The position numbers were made by a program, and so were the translations under genes. A stretch of 64,000 nucleotides of DNA, taken from NCBI GenBank assembly GCA_964036195.1, contig OZ038457.1, positions 4,746,635 to 4,810,634 on the forward strand, in the 5' to 3' direction. The DNA comes from Sphaerolaimus hirsutus (taxonomy: Eukaryota > Nematoda > Chromadorea > Monhysterida > Sphaerolaimidae). Under the pieces are notes generated by a model. It was not told the origin of the DNA, did no database searches, and worked only from the letters and a program-made list of their open reading frames with translations. Shown here piece by piece: positions 10,957-20,642 of the stretch (its first letter is position 1; each line of letters starts with the position of its first letter).

Positions 10957-12143
10957 TGATTCTCTTTATAGTGCGTCTCCTGTGACGCCCGTGACGCTTC
11001 TCTGTGTCTTTCTGTGTAGTGCTCTGTGCTCCACGGATTTGTTGTGCCACGCACAATACCAATGCAGTCCTACAGGCCCCTGACGTGTTTTCACGCGTTG
11101 ACCTTTACTGCACTGGCACCAGGTGTGTTCCTAAAGCCCCTGACGTGATTGTTTGCACGCGTTGACTTCAACACACCGGTCAAATCCACCTGGACAATAA
11201 ACAAGTTATTTGCCCAGCAGTGTGCGCCCAAAGAGGGTCCGTACACACTCTTTCTGAGCGCTCTGGCGCTCTTTCTGGCACGCCTGTGTGCCTTGTGACC
11301 ACGCCGGCCACTTGCTTTCCTGAGCGGCTCCTGTGCCGCTGTGCGCAGTGCTGCGCTTGCCGTGTCGCCTGTGACACGTTTCTGTGCACTCTGGTGCACT
11401 TTCTGATTCTGGGCAGTGTTTCTGTACACTGCTCTGCAATTGCGCCTGTGCAATGCAGAATTCTGGCACTTTTGTGCTGTCTGATCTGATGGTACCGAGC
11501 AGGCACAGCGTGTATATTTGATGGGAGCTCCGCAAAGCCCCTACACGCTACCAAGTATCCTAATACTTGGTTTTCAAATCCACTCTCTGTCAGCTACAGC
11601 CCTCTGTCAGCTACAGCCCTTTGTACACTGATACCCCTACTTTTGCACTTCCGAGGTATGAGTCCACTCTTACCCAGTGGAGCGAGGGACCTCCGCAAAT
11701 GCCCAAAAAACAGCCCTTTGACTAGCGTGGCTCTGTGGCGATCCTGTCTCCGTCAGGTCACCCTCCCTTGGCATAGGAAGGACGTGCGAACGGTCACTGG
11801 CGTCCAGATGTCCAGGAGCGTCCAGCGAAAGTTTGACCACCGTCCGACAATGACTCCTTGTCAAATGCCGGTGCTGCCCAGCGTCTAGCACCTTGCCAGA
11901 ACACTGGTGAAAGCTGCCTGAAATCCTGACAGGCTTGTCAGAACTCCAGTGTCCTCCGCGCGTGAGCGTAGAACCGCTCCCAGGATGTAGACAGGAGTGC
12001 CGTGACTTTGGCACAATGCTGTCTGCAAATCAACAGCCAACGCTCAGCCAAGGCCAAATTGATGTTCAGCAGGACTTTTGAAGTTCTGCTAACTGCCGCA
12101 CAATGTTCGTTCTGGCTTGGTGATAGCACAATGTCATGCAATC
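10957..12143 (-). other. BEL 5' leader
   Basis: About 1.2 kb between the primer site and the gag start. It is GC-rich and has several overlapping short open frames in all phases. I take these to be a composition effect, because none has a recognisable domain. It holds internal direct repeats: CTGTCAGCTACAGCCC occurs twice in tandem at about 11587-11620, and a CCTGACGTG..CGCGTTGAC block occurs twice at about 11080-11165. The region is expected to hold packaging and translation signals. Confidence 0.7.
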
Positions 12144-12161
12144 ACCCTGCTCGCTGCGCCA
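12144..12161 (-). promoter_or_regulatory. Primer binding site for tRNA-Ser(UGA)
   Basis: Directly adjoining the 5' LTR, the - strand reads TGGCGCAGCGAGCAGGGT. Read on the + strand, these 18 bases equal the 3' end of a metazoan tRNA-Ser(UGA) including CCA (ACCCTGCTCGCTGCGCCA), as I recall the human gene. The match stops exactly at 18 bases, the usual primer-site length. This fixes the LTR boundary at 12162 and the element orientation. Confidence 0.9.
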
Positions 12162-13473
12162 TGTGATGAAGCCACCGAAGTCAGCGTCTTCTACCACCGA
12201 ATCCGGCTGCTTCAAGACCGTAGTGAGAAACGGCCTTTAGAGTGGTTGATTTCCCGTTGTTGCCGAACGTCCACTTGTCGACAGCCAAGTTGAGTTTATT
12301 TCGTAGTTGTGTGTTGAAAAGGGGGTTCGAATTGTTTCAGGTACTTTATTTCGATCAGATACAGCGTGTTACAAAAGCGCAAAGTCTAGCGAGCTTCCTA
12401 GTCGAAGTTTCTATCGCTAGCTTATTTTGTTCACTTGGGGTGGGTCCGCAGACTGCAGACTGAAGTAAAAACTTCCAAAGTAGCTAGGATACGGAAATCA
12501 CGTATAGAAAAACAGTTACAGTAATTTCCTAATACAAATGCACAAATAAGTCACAAATGCAACAAATAAACACATCTAGCCGAAACAGTTGCCTCATACT
12601 GCGCGTGCATACATTCAAATACTTATGGTAAAGAAATACCAGGTACAAATTGGGTTAATAGAAAACTATTAATCTTACGAAGTGCGAAGTCGGCAAACTT
12701 GGCCGATTTACTAATTTGGTTCAATTTGTCAGAAAACATTGACGCACATTGGAACTAATATGATAGGGTTTGGAAATTGTAAATAGTAGTGCAAATGTTC
12801 CTAATGACGTAAATAGAGCAGGGTATATTCGATATAATAATAATAATAATCACTTCCTGGAAACGTATACTTCATAATTGGATAAATTGGGACTTATTCA
12901 AGTAAATGGGTATTGTAATTGAGTAGGGTCTATAATATATTCAGCTTGAGCAAGGTATTATAATTATCAAGTAAATATAAATATAAGTTGTGAGCAGGGT
13001 TATAATAATTATGCCTACGCGAAGGGCTTCATAAATACGTACAGTAAATGCTAGTCGCACACAGGGCCCCATTTCTCTATTAGGACGCTGACCTAGATAA
13101 TTACGCAGCACGCAAATATTTTACAAGATTTGACTTTTTCAAATTGCATGTAAACCATGTAAATATATATATAATCATGATCAGAAAATTACGGCGAGTT
13201 GAATGAGCCTAATATTATGTTAATACACTTAATAATAACTTATTTGACCTTTTAACTTAAACATTTCACATAAACTTATCAATAACTTATAGAACACTTT
13301 CCTAATTGAATATTTTCCATGGATACGTAATAAGTGTAGGAAATACAATTTGCGTGGTAAATAAATATAGTGCATGAAAAGTAAAATAGTGCAAATAAGT
13401 AAATGTGCAAATATGAGCTTAATTATCAATTCTCTGTATTTCTTTATCCATCCATTTTGCTACGGTCAGCACA
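12162..13473 (-). repeat. BEL 5' LTR (element orientation)
   Basis: The partner of 863-2174, at a constant offset of 11299. It carries the promoter that would drive the - strand transcript. Its outer edge (CA on the + strand at 13472-13473) abuts ACCAA at 13474-13478. Confidence 0.95.
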
Positions 13474-13478
13474 ACCAA
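13474..13478. repeat. Target-site duplication, right copy (ACCAA)
   Basis: It equals 858-862. It marks where the Gypsy-1 integrase frame resumes. Confidence 0.93.
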
Positions 13479-13765
13479 AATCCACAAAAGATTTGGCGCA
13501 CAGCCAAATATAATACAGAGTTAGCAAAACAAAAATATGTAAACTGGTTTAATAACAAAAGACAATCTAAAATTTTAGATACATTAATTCCAGGAGATCC
13601 CGTAATGATTAAAATTGAAAATTCGTCGAAAATCGGAATAAAATACACAGGACCGTATATAATTCAGTCTATTAAGAATAATTTAGCAACTCTGATCAAC
13701 AAACATGATCCCACAGAAACCACGCATTCACGCGTGGAAAGATTGTTTAAAATTCCAGCTCATTA
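13479..13765 (+). pseudogene. Gypsy-1 integrase C-terminal tail
   Basis: This is the continuation of the interrupted pol frame, ending in TAA at 13763-13765. It reads as the SH3-like end domain of gypsy integrases (KQKYVNWFN, IPGDPVMIKI, YTGPYIIQSI). The tail of Gypsy-2 has equivalent blocks (REKYAKWFN, EPGNSVMMKN, NLGPYEVVSI). No chromodomain is visible. A start codon slightly upstream in the same frame lies in BEL LTR sequence and is not genuine. Confidence 0.88.
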
Positions 13766-13945
13766 ACAAACTTTCATTTTATTTCGTTCAATAATAAAAT
13801 GTCGATAACATCGCTGACACCAGCAGAAAAAAAAACACCAAGGGCACTTGAGCAGCGTTCAACATGTCCAAAAAGTCTTGAATCAACAAAATGTCGTTTT
13901 CCGACACTATAAACATCCCTATTTAACGAAATTAAAATCACCATT
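13766..13945. other. Gypsy-1 spacer between pol and the antisense gene
   Basis: A short AT-rich gap where the pol reading frame (+) and the antisense gene (-) converge. It has an A9 run at about 13828 but no ORF or repeat I can identify. It must hold the antisense gene's polyadenylation site. Confidence 0.4.
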
Positions 13946-15479
13946 TTAAAATCGCCTATCAAACCACTTTAATTTAACGGGCTCACTTATGTCACCGTAA
14001 ATCAATTTCTTATAAACTCCACCGTCCTTTTTACCTGGCAAATGGGTCCCAATTTGACTAACGTGAAATTCGGAATGGTGCAGAGCGACAGTTTTTGACT
14101 TTAAAACATCATAACATGAAAAATCTTCCGTTACGAAAATTTTCGGGTCCAAATTAATCACCTCGACCCGGTTTTCTTTCTTCATTTTGCGCAATTCGCG
14201 AAATTTGTCGCTCGGAATCTGTAACAGTTTAAATAATTTAAAATTTATAATTAGAATTTATTTTTGAACAATAAATTCATATTTATCTAACAAATTTACA
14301 TAACATAGTTTAAACATTTCAATTCACATTTCCCTAATCTATATTACACATTTAAAACTAATTAAATTAACCATTTCATCGAAGTCCACGCATTTCCAGT
14401 CAGTCTCTAAATATAGCTCCAACTTTTCAAATCCGACAAACGAAATTTTGTCAATTTTTCGACATTCCAAATTCACAAAATCGAAAAAACTGTTCATCAA
14501 AAACATTGGAGCGATTTTTGCCAAATTGATGACCGTTATCTGCGTCATAAAGATAACAATATTTAAATCCATGCTTGGCATGCATCCAACAATTCTCAAT
14601 ATTTATGAATTATTACTTTTCAAAAATAATTAACACTCAACAATGATTAATACAAAACAAAACACTAACTTTAGTGCCATTTTCATTCGCAGGATATAAG
14701 CGAATCATGTCCAAATCTGACAGACAATTCCCTTGCCATTTTAAACACTCTTCATTTGCACAGCACTCAATCCATAATGTGCGGATTGGGACGAAAGTGC
14801 CGTCATGTAATTCAATACATTTACAAAATTCGTTGATCCGGAAATAAGTCTGTTAAAAACAAACAAAAAAATAACTCATTTCTAATTTTAAATAAAACAT
14901 CTACAAATAACATTTAAAATAACATTTGACTTTAAAATTACCATAATTGAACACTTTTCTCCCTGCAATGCTTTCTCGCTCCGCTGAAAAAGTTTTGCAC
15001 ATTCGGACTGTCTTAATTTGTGCTCCTTTTCAGAAAAGTCAACAAATCGAATCATGATTTCATCGATCTTGCCATTCATCCGGGCGCCAACAATCTACAA
15101 TATAACATCCGAATGTATTCCAAAATTCAAAATTTGAATAAAAATAAAACTATTTCACCTCAGCTTTTTCATAATCGGCCAAAACAAGGTGAACAGCATC
15201 TGACAACATCATTTTCTCAACATTTTCTCCATGAATTAACCATTCCCTTGGCGTTTTCCGACATTGACCATCACTCCAAAATTCATCACACATATCGTGT
15301 GGAATTCGAGTAGACAACTCCGTTTCAGCCAACGACGACAAACGAGACACTGCAAAAACATAAATTAAAGTTATACTTATATTCAAAAATACATTTATCA
15401 AAACAATCAGCCTACCCATTTTGCATAAAAACGGCAAATTTGAATATTGCGCGTGTGTATTCTTATGTACGTGTTGCAC
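13946..15479 (-). CDS. Gypsy-1 antisense accessory gene (unrecognised protein, at least 5 exons)
   Basis: Exons on the - strand: 15479-15159, 15094-14942, 14849-14670, 14539-14372 and 14218-13946, all joined by GT..AG introns of 64-150 bp in phase 0. The first exon may hold one more 66-bp intron (15415-15350). Alternatively that stretch codes a hydrophobic signal or anchor (LIVLINVFLNISITLIYVF). The product is about 342-364 residues, with scattered Cys (CCANEEC..C) and no family I know. The gene sits between pol and the sense gene of the retroelement, on the opposite strand. Its introns could not be removed from the element's own RNA, which fits a gene carried antisense. The start and first intron are the least certain parts. 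Confidence 0.68.
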
Positions 15480-15645
15480 GTGTACTTTTTTCTTTTTCTA
15501 AAAATTAAAAAGTTTTGGATACGCGTTAACCACAAAAACTTTTTTACTTCCGCACAAATAGCTACATATACTGGTTAAATCAGCAAAAAATCTTTCAAAG
15601 GCTGAAATTCTCGTGTTTACATGTTCGAATTGATGTTGGCTCAAA

Positions 15646-17077
15646 ATGGAAAATGCAAAACTGAGTCAACAGATTTTTGATGGTTTTTGTTATACAGTGC
15701 GAACTCATGTGAATACGTGCAGAAGATGTGGGCCATTCCTCAAAGAAATTTGTAATGAGGTTGTGAAAAGAGAAGATCAAAACAAAACGTTGGCTTCTAA
15801 ACTGCTCAATTCAAAAGAACAAATTTCCAAATTAACCGTGGCACACGCTGGCTGTGATGTCGTAAAACAACAATTCCTGTCTCTTCAGGAAAAATTGAAG
15901 CAGGTAATTATTAAATAAATAAGTATTTAAATCAAAAACAAAAACAAATTTGGTAAATTTTATTGAAAATTATCAATATCAGGAAAATGAAGAAAAATTT
16001 TGGCCAATTCATGTGGCAAATGGGCGCATTGGCAGGCGTTTGAATATTTCTGAATCGTCAATCCAATATGAACATTGGTGTTGTGAAGAATGCAAATTGG
16101 CCGGCGAAATAAAGTGTTGCAATGCTGCCAAAATGCTGGGAAATGTAAATATTTTGTTTTTCAAATTTTTAATAATTTTTAAAAAAAATGAAAATTCTAA
16201 ATACTTATCAAAAATCAGGTTTCCAATGCCGACATGGTTGGCGTCACTCAGCGTATAAATGTGTTAACAGAAACCGGCCAAGAACCGGGACTAAAAGCAC
16301 AAGTCACCATTGTCAATGACAAAGTGGAATATTTCAAAATTCCAAAAAATAAGTCAAAATTTTTGCCAAAAGAAATGACTTCGGAACCAAAGGGTCTGGC
16401 ATCTTTGCTGGCGGAACATCAGGAAGAACACCCTGTCAAGTTGTTGCATCAAATTCGCAATAACTCCACTTTTGAAAGGGGCCGTTTTCAAAGGGGAAAT
16501 TCAAGGGGTCAATTCAGAATGTCACATAAAAATCGTGGCAGAGGACGCGGATTTAGGGAAAAATTTCACCCCTACAAAAAACCCTATCAATCTGATTCAG
16601 TGCGGGAACACACAATTGGTTCAGACTCGGTCAGTCAATATACTAAAACATTTGACTTTCTGTATATACATAAATAAACTTTATTTTGAGTATACAAATT
16701 TATCAAATGATTTATTAAATCAAATTTATCACCAATTTATCATCAAAACATAAATTTAAAAAAATAAAAAAAATAAAAATAAAAATAAAAAGAGTTCAAA
16801 CTTATTAGTATCAAAGTTGAATTATACAATTAAAATTACTTGCCTAACAAGTTCTTTACTGTAACAGTAAATTTAACATGAGAAATTTGAATTATATTCT
16901 CAGTGGGAGAACGCCTTCGAAGCGTCGAAAGCAAGGTCCGACTTTGGCATTTTTGGACCCGAATTTGGGGTGCAGCAGAAATCTCTAGAGAAAACTGAAC
17001 CGAAAAGCGAAATGAATTCATCAAGAATTGCTGTTCCATTCACGCCGAAAAAGTTATTTCAAACAATTTACCATTGA
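15646..17077 (+). CDS. Gypsy-1 sense accessory gene: CxxC / coiled-coil / RGG-like protein
   Basis: Exons 15646-15903, 15983-16144, 16219-16629 and 16904-17077 keep frame (1005 nt, 334 residues). All introns are GT..AG, and the first two are under 80 bp. The protein has a CRRCGPFL pair, a coiled coil at about residues 45-85, a FWPIHVANGRIGRRL block with a Cys-rich patch (CCEECKLAGEIKCC), a KGLASLLAEHQ helix and an Arg/Gly tract (RGRFQRGNSRG, RGRGRGFRE) typical of RNA binding. The sense gene of Gypsy-2 (53808-55412) shows the same blocks in the same order. An AATAAA at 17115-17120 would end this transcript. The fourth exon is chosen because it has a good acceptor and an open frame. An alternative splice could join to 17196. 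The function is unknown. RNA or nucleoprotein binding is an inference. Confidence 0.7.
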
Positions 17078-17195
17078 AAATTCATTTGTTTTTCAAATTT
17101 TTTCCCATAGCAAGTAAATAAAGATGCAAAGTAAATAAATAAATTTACTTCAGATAAATAAAAAGTATTTATAACACATTAATTTTCATTTCTAG

Positions 17196-17906
17196 ATTGT
17201 CAATGCATCAGAGTTCAGTGGTCACTGAAACCACCTTGGGTGAATCAGTTCTGTCAAATGTCAACATTTCGGAATTGGTACAGTCACTGGTGCAAAAGGA
17301 ATTGGATGCAAAACTGAAACAAAATGCAACCATACAAATGAGTGGGGTCTCCAATGCCAGCGAAGCAACATTCACAGCAGAACAATTGGCACAAATGGGC
17401 TTAAAAGAACATCCAGAAAAGTCTCAAGTTACAACAACTGAAAAAAGAGCTCCCAAAAAGGCCATAAAAGCTGCAAAACGCCAGATTGCCAAAACAGCCA
17501 GAAAGAACAGAATTGCCAAACTGCTGAAATTGTCAGCCGAAGAAAAAGCTTTGATTACGTCATCGGGTCAATTTACTTTTCTTTAATTTACTTGTCTTTA
17601 TTTGTCTCTTATTTTCTGTGAAAAGCGGTGGTTGACCTATTTAAATATTACTTAAATCTTATTTTATTTGAAAAATATTTAAAATATAATATATTTTCTG
17701 ATATATTAAATTAAGTCTTCCTTCTTACAATAGTAGTCATTTTATCAATTTAACTAATTTCTTCTTTTTTAGCATCGATCATTTGCGAGGATCAGGGACA
17801 GAACAACTTCAACGTCGACAATTTGGAACCAGCAGAAAAGGGCTTTAGCCATTTGGAAAATACAACCGAAGCTTATCTTCAAACACCACCACACAACCCA
17901 GAATGA
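17196..17906 (+). CDS. Gypsy-1 second sense ORF (two exons, unrecognised)
   Basis: An exon follows a clean TTTCTAG acceptor at 17195 with ATG at 17203. It ends near 17566, and a second exon 17773-17906 completes the frame to TGA. The product is about 165 residues: a polar N-terminus (SVVTETTLGESVLSNV), a strongly basic helix (KKAIKAAKRQIAKTARKNR) and an acidic tail. No family is recognised. It lies only 118 bp after the stop of the previous gene and inside the retroelement. It may be the 3' end of an alternatively spliced form of that gene (a phase-2 donor at about 16938 would fit), or a downstream gene started by trans-splicing at the acceptor. Confidence 0.5.
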
Positions 17907-17916
17907 AAAGTTTTCA

Positions 17917-18075
17917 TGTTTGATTTGCTTGGCCGGATAGTGTTGTGATTTACGAGTATTTGGATCATTATTATCACTTCTGATGATTTTGGTACTTAAG
18001 CTTTAAGCCAGAGGCTTAAAGCAGCTTTCAGAATTCCCGAATAAAAAGTGATAAAAGAACATTTGCTCTGTAACA
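17917..18075 (+). repeat. Candidate 3' LTR of Gypsy-1
   Basis: About 159 bp bounded by TG..CA. Its 3' half resembles the Gypsy-2 LTR: both have AGCAGCTT, then CCGAATAAAA, then GTGxxAAAA before the end. The length is close to Gypsy-2's 151 bp, and AATAAA sits at the same relative place. No partner LTR lies in the window, so the left boundary is a guess. Confidence 0.55.
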
Positions 18076-18077
18076 GA

Positions 18078-18490
18078 CGCAAAATTTGACCCAGCGTAAA
18101 ATTAATTTTTGGGCATTCAATTAATTGCAGGTGAATGGATAAAGATATGACGTTGTAATTTCGGCCAAAGAAAGCGCATATGCAGATGTTTCTTGTGTCA
18201 AAAGCTCATCAGTTTATTTTCATTGTACCAGAAGTTATGAATTTTGGCACTAATTTTTTTAATTTTGCGCTGTAATTTTACTCTACTTATGGCGCAAAAT
18301 GGAAAAAATTTGTGTCAAAATTCATAACTTCTGGTGCAATTAAAATAAACTGATAAGCTTTGGACACAAGAAACATCTGCATATGTGGTTTCTTTGGCTG
18401 TAATTACAACGTCGTATCTTTATCCATTCACCTGTAATTAATTTTACGCCCAAAAATCAATTTTATGCTGGGTCAAATTTTATGTTGAGC
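18078..18490. repeat. Foldback element with arms of about 190 bp
   Basis: The left arm from CGCAAAATTTGACCCAGC is matched in inverse by the right arm ending GCTGGGTCAAATTTTATG. Both carry the CATATGCAGATGTTTCTTGTG block and the ATAACTTCTGGTGCA block in mirrored order. The loop is a short AT-rich stretch near 18270. It adjoins the presumed end of Gypsy-1. No coding capacity. Confidence 0.8.
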
Positions 18491-18904
18491 TGTAATTGCA
18501 ACAACTGAGGCCTTCTGTGCATGTAAACCCGGTGTGCATGTAGACCCCAATTTTCACTCAAAATCATCAATTTTCATACCTTTTTATAGATTTTCACTTT
18601 CAAAATCACTGGTTCATGTGTTTTATTAGCTATTTTCAGCTATTTTTTGTAGTATATGTGCTTGTATACCCATTTTTATAATATTCTCACCTACTTTTAG
18701 CGATTTTTCTACCTTTTTTCTACTTCATGAAAAAGCCTATATATTGAACCCTCACAAACCCCAAACCTTCAAAAAACTTTTTTAAACCTATCTATCCCTC
18801 CAGAGGAGTTATTACCATCTATCCAACCCCCTGGAGGGTCAAAATCCAGAATAACCCTGACATGCACAGCGGGTAAACATGCACAGAGGTACAGGCCCAT
18901 CGCA
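18491..18904. other. AT-rich intergenic stretch, no gene seen
   Basis: It has short repeats of CATGTAAACC/CATGTAGACC type and a TATCTATCC.CCTCC.GAGGAG motif at about 18790 that recurs near 26630 and 52705. It is probably transposon debris. Confidence 0.4.
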
Positions 18905-19287
18905 GCATTACGTATACTTTTTGAAAGTACTCGAGTACAGAAAACTTATTTCAGATAGTATTATGTAGTCTTTTAAGTGAAAAAAAAACGGAGAATAAGC
19001 TAAAAATTGGGGAAAAAAAGTCGAAAATGGATGTACATATGAGCACATAGAGCCAAAAATTGCTGAAGATATAAAAGTTATAAAACTTAAAGATTTTGAG
19101 TGACAATTATCAAAAATAGTCACTTACGTTTTCTGGGGGTAAAACTACGTTTACTCACGTTTACTCATGAGAAAAAGTATGAAAAATTAAGTCACGTTTT
19201 CTTTACTCAACGCGTGAGTAAAAAAAATACTTTACGTTTACGTATACTTTGAAAAAAGTTCAGTACTTTTACAACTCTGCTGCAGAA
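18905..19287. repeat. Dispersed repeat rich in ACTCGAGTAC / TTTACTCACG
   Basis: It is shared with 29085-29575. Both begin with GAAAGTACxCGAGTACAGAAAAC, continue with TTACGTTTTCTGGGG and GTTTACTCATGAG, and end with AAAGTTCAGTAC and ACAACTCTGCT. The copies are diverged. The class is unknown. Confidence 0.65.
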
Positions 19288-19424
19288 TGACTAAAAATTT
19301 GTCTAAGGCTTTTGAAATGAAAATAAAGACAGTTGTTGTTCACGCACGATGCACCGAAGCATGTCATTATTATGGATGATATCTTGCCATGTGTCTGTAT
19401 TATCTTCATAGCCATAGTATTAGG

Positions 19425-20628
19425 CTGTAAACTAAGTTTCTTTTATTTTTTGAAATCTCATAAAAATGCACATTCCTGCGTCCCATTTTGTTGTACATTG
19501 GCCGATTTTGATGCCCTTCGAGTATGTTGGGGTTTGGGGTCTGGGCTATGACGAATTATTTTGGTTTGCTCGAATAATCCCCCAGTCCCGAGATAAGGGG
19601 GGTCTATAAAATGTTGGTCATTTTGCACGGATGATTTGCACATTGACTTTCGAGCTTAATAACTTGCCCATTTCTGGGCCGATTTGGATCATTCGACACT
19701 TAAAATTATCGGGAAAACCTGAAGATTCCATTTTTGAAGTCGGATTAGTGATGTCTAGATTCCGTATGCCGATTTCACCCGGTTTTTGAACATGGAAAAA
19801 ATAATTTTTTAAACATGCTATCATATACTTTAGGCAACGAGAATCGATCTAAAACAAAAATGAGTTCAATATCTCTTTCCAATCAAAAGTTATAGCACTT
19901 TGAACTTTCAGCTATTGCTCATAAAATAACCGCATGAAGAACAGTGCATACAGATAATCAGAACATAAAAATGAAATCTACAGGTCATTATGATCATTTT
20001 AAGCATTCATAGGTGAAAATCGGCAGAGAAATGGCCGAGATATAGAGTTTTGAATTTGCATGCTTTGTTCTTCATGCGGTAATTCATATTTATGGTTTGG
20101 GGGTGGAAGTTTGAAGTGCTGTAACTTTTGACTGGAACGAGATATTGAAATTATTTTTGGGCCAGATTTTTTCTTTTTGTCTAAAGTATATGATAGCATG
20201 TTCAAAACAACCGTCTTTAGAAAGTATTATTACGACTATTTTTCACGTTTAAAAACTGGGTCAAATCGGCATACCAAATTCAGACATCACTAATCCGACC
20301 GCAAAAATGGAATCTTCAGGTTGTTTTGATCATTTTAATTGTTGAATGATCCAAATCCGCCCAGAAATGGCCAAGTTATTAAGCTTCAAACTCAATGTAC
20401 AGATAATCTGTGCAAAATGACCACCATTTTATAGACCCCCCTTATCTCGGGACTGGGGGATTATACGAGAAAACCAAAACAATTCGGCATAGCTCAGACC
20501 CCAAACCCCAACATACTCTAAGGGCATCAAAATCGGCCAATGTACAACAGAATGGGACGCAGGAATGTGCATTTCTATGAGATCGCAAAAAATATAAGAA
20601 ACTTAGTTTACACCCTAATACCTGTAGG
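19425..20628. repeat. Large foldback (inverted repeat) of about 1.2 kb
   Basis: Arms of roughly 500 bp face each other across a loop near 19950-20080. The left arm runs TAGGCTGTAAACTAAG.. to ..CAATCAAAAGTTATAG. The right arm mirrors it, with ..AACTTTTGACTGG.. to ..CTTAGTTTACACCCTA. The mirrored blocks include GTCCCATTxTGTTGTACATTGGCCG and CCCCCAGTCCCGAGATAAGGGGGG. The mismatches are spread along both arms. There is no coding frame of substance. A transcript through it would fold into long double-stranded RNA. Confidence 0.85.
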
Positions 20629-20642
20629 CTGTAATTTGCACA

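Larger units (their letters stand above)
863..13473 (-). mobile_element. Complete BEL/Pao LTR retrotransposon with env-like region
   Basis: A 12.6-kb element coding on the - strand, with 1312-bp LTRs at 863-2174 and 12162-13473 bounded by TG..CA, an ACCAA duplication, a tRNA-Ser primer site at 12144-12161, a roughly 1.2-kb leader, gag-pol (10956-5194) and an envelope-like region (5242-2217). I count two LTR differences (1116/12415 and 1386/12685), so the insertion is recent. It disrupts the integrase of Gypsy-1. The internal region is much richer in GC than the AT-rich LTRs and the host element. Frame changes near 5240-5300 and 3460-3600 mean that pol-env is not one continuous frame, so this copy may be partly disabled. 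Confidence 0.96.
1..18075 (+). mobile_element. Gypsy-1: Ty3/gypsy LTR element, 5' part outside window, split by a BEL insertion
   Basis: The 3' portion of a Ty3/gypsy element in + orientation. Its parts are the integrase region (2-862), the integrase tail (13479-13765), an antisense spliced gene (13946-15479), a sense spliced gene (15646-17077), a second sense ORF (17196-17906) and a candidate LTR (17917-18075). Bases 863-13478 are an inserted BEL element plus one copy of its target duplication. The same order, pol then antisense gene then sense gene then LTR, occurs in the complete Gypsy-2 at the right end, which is why I treat these pieces as one element. The 5' LTR and gag lie outside the window, so the outer boundary at 18075 has no target duplication to confirm it. 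Confidence 0.75.

Noticed and set aside
10841-11554. Several overlapping arginine- and serine-rich frames on the - strand
   Set aside because: They overlap in three phases within the GC-rich BEL leader, with no domain. This is typical of composition.
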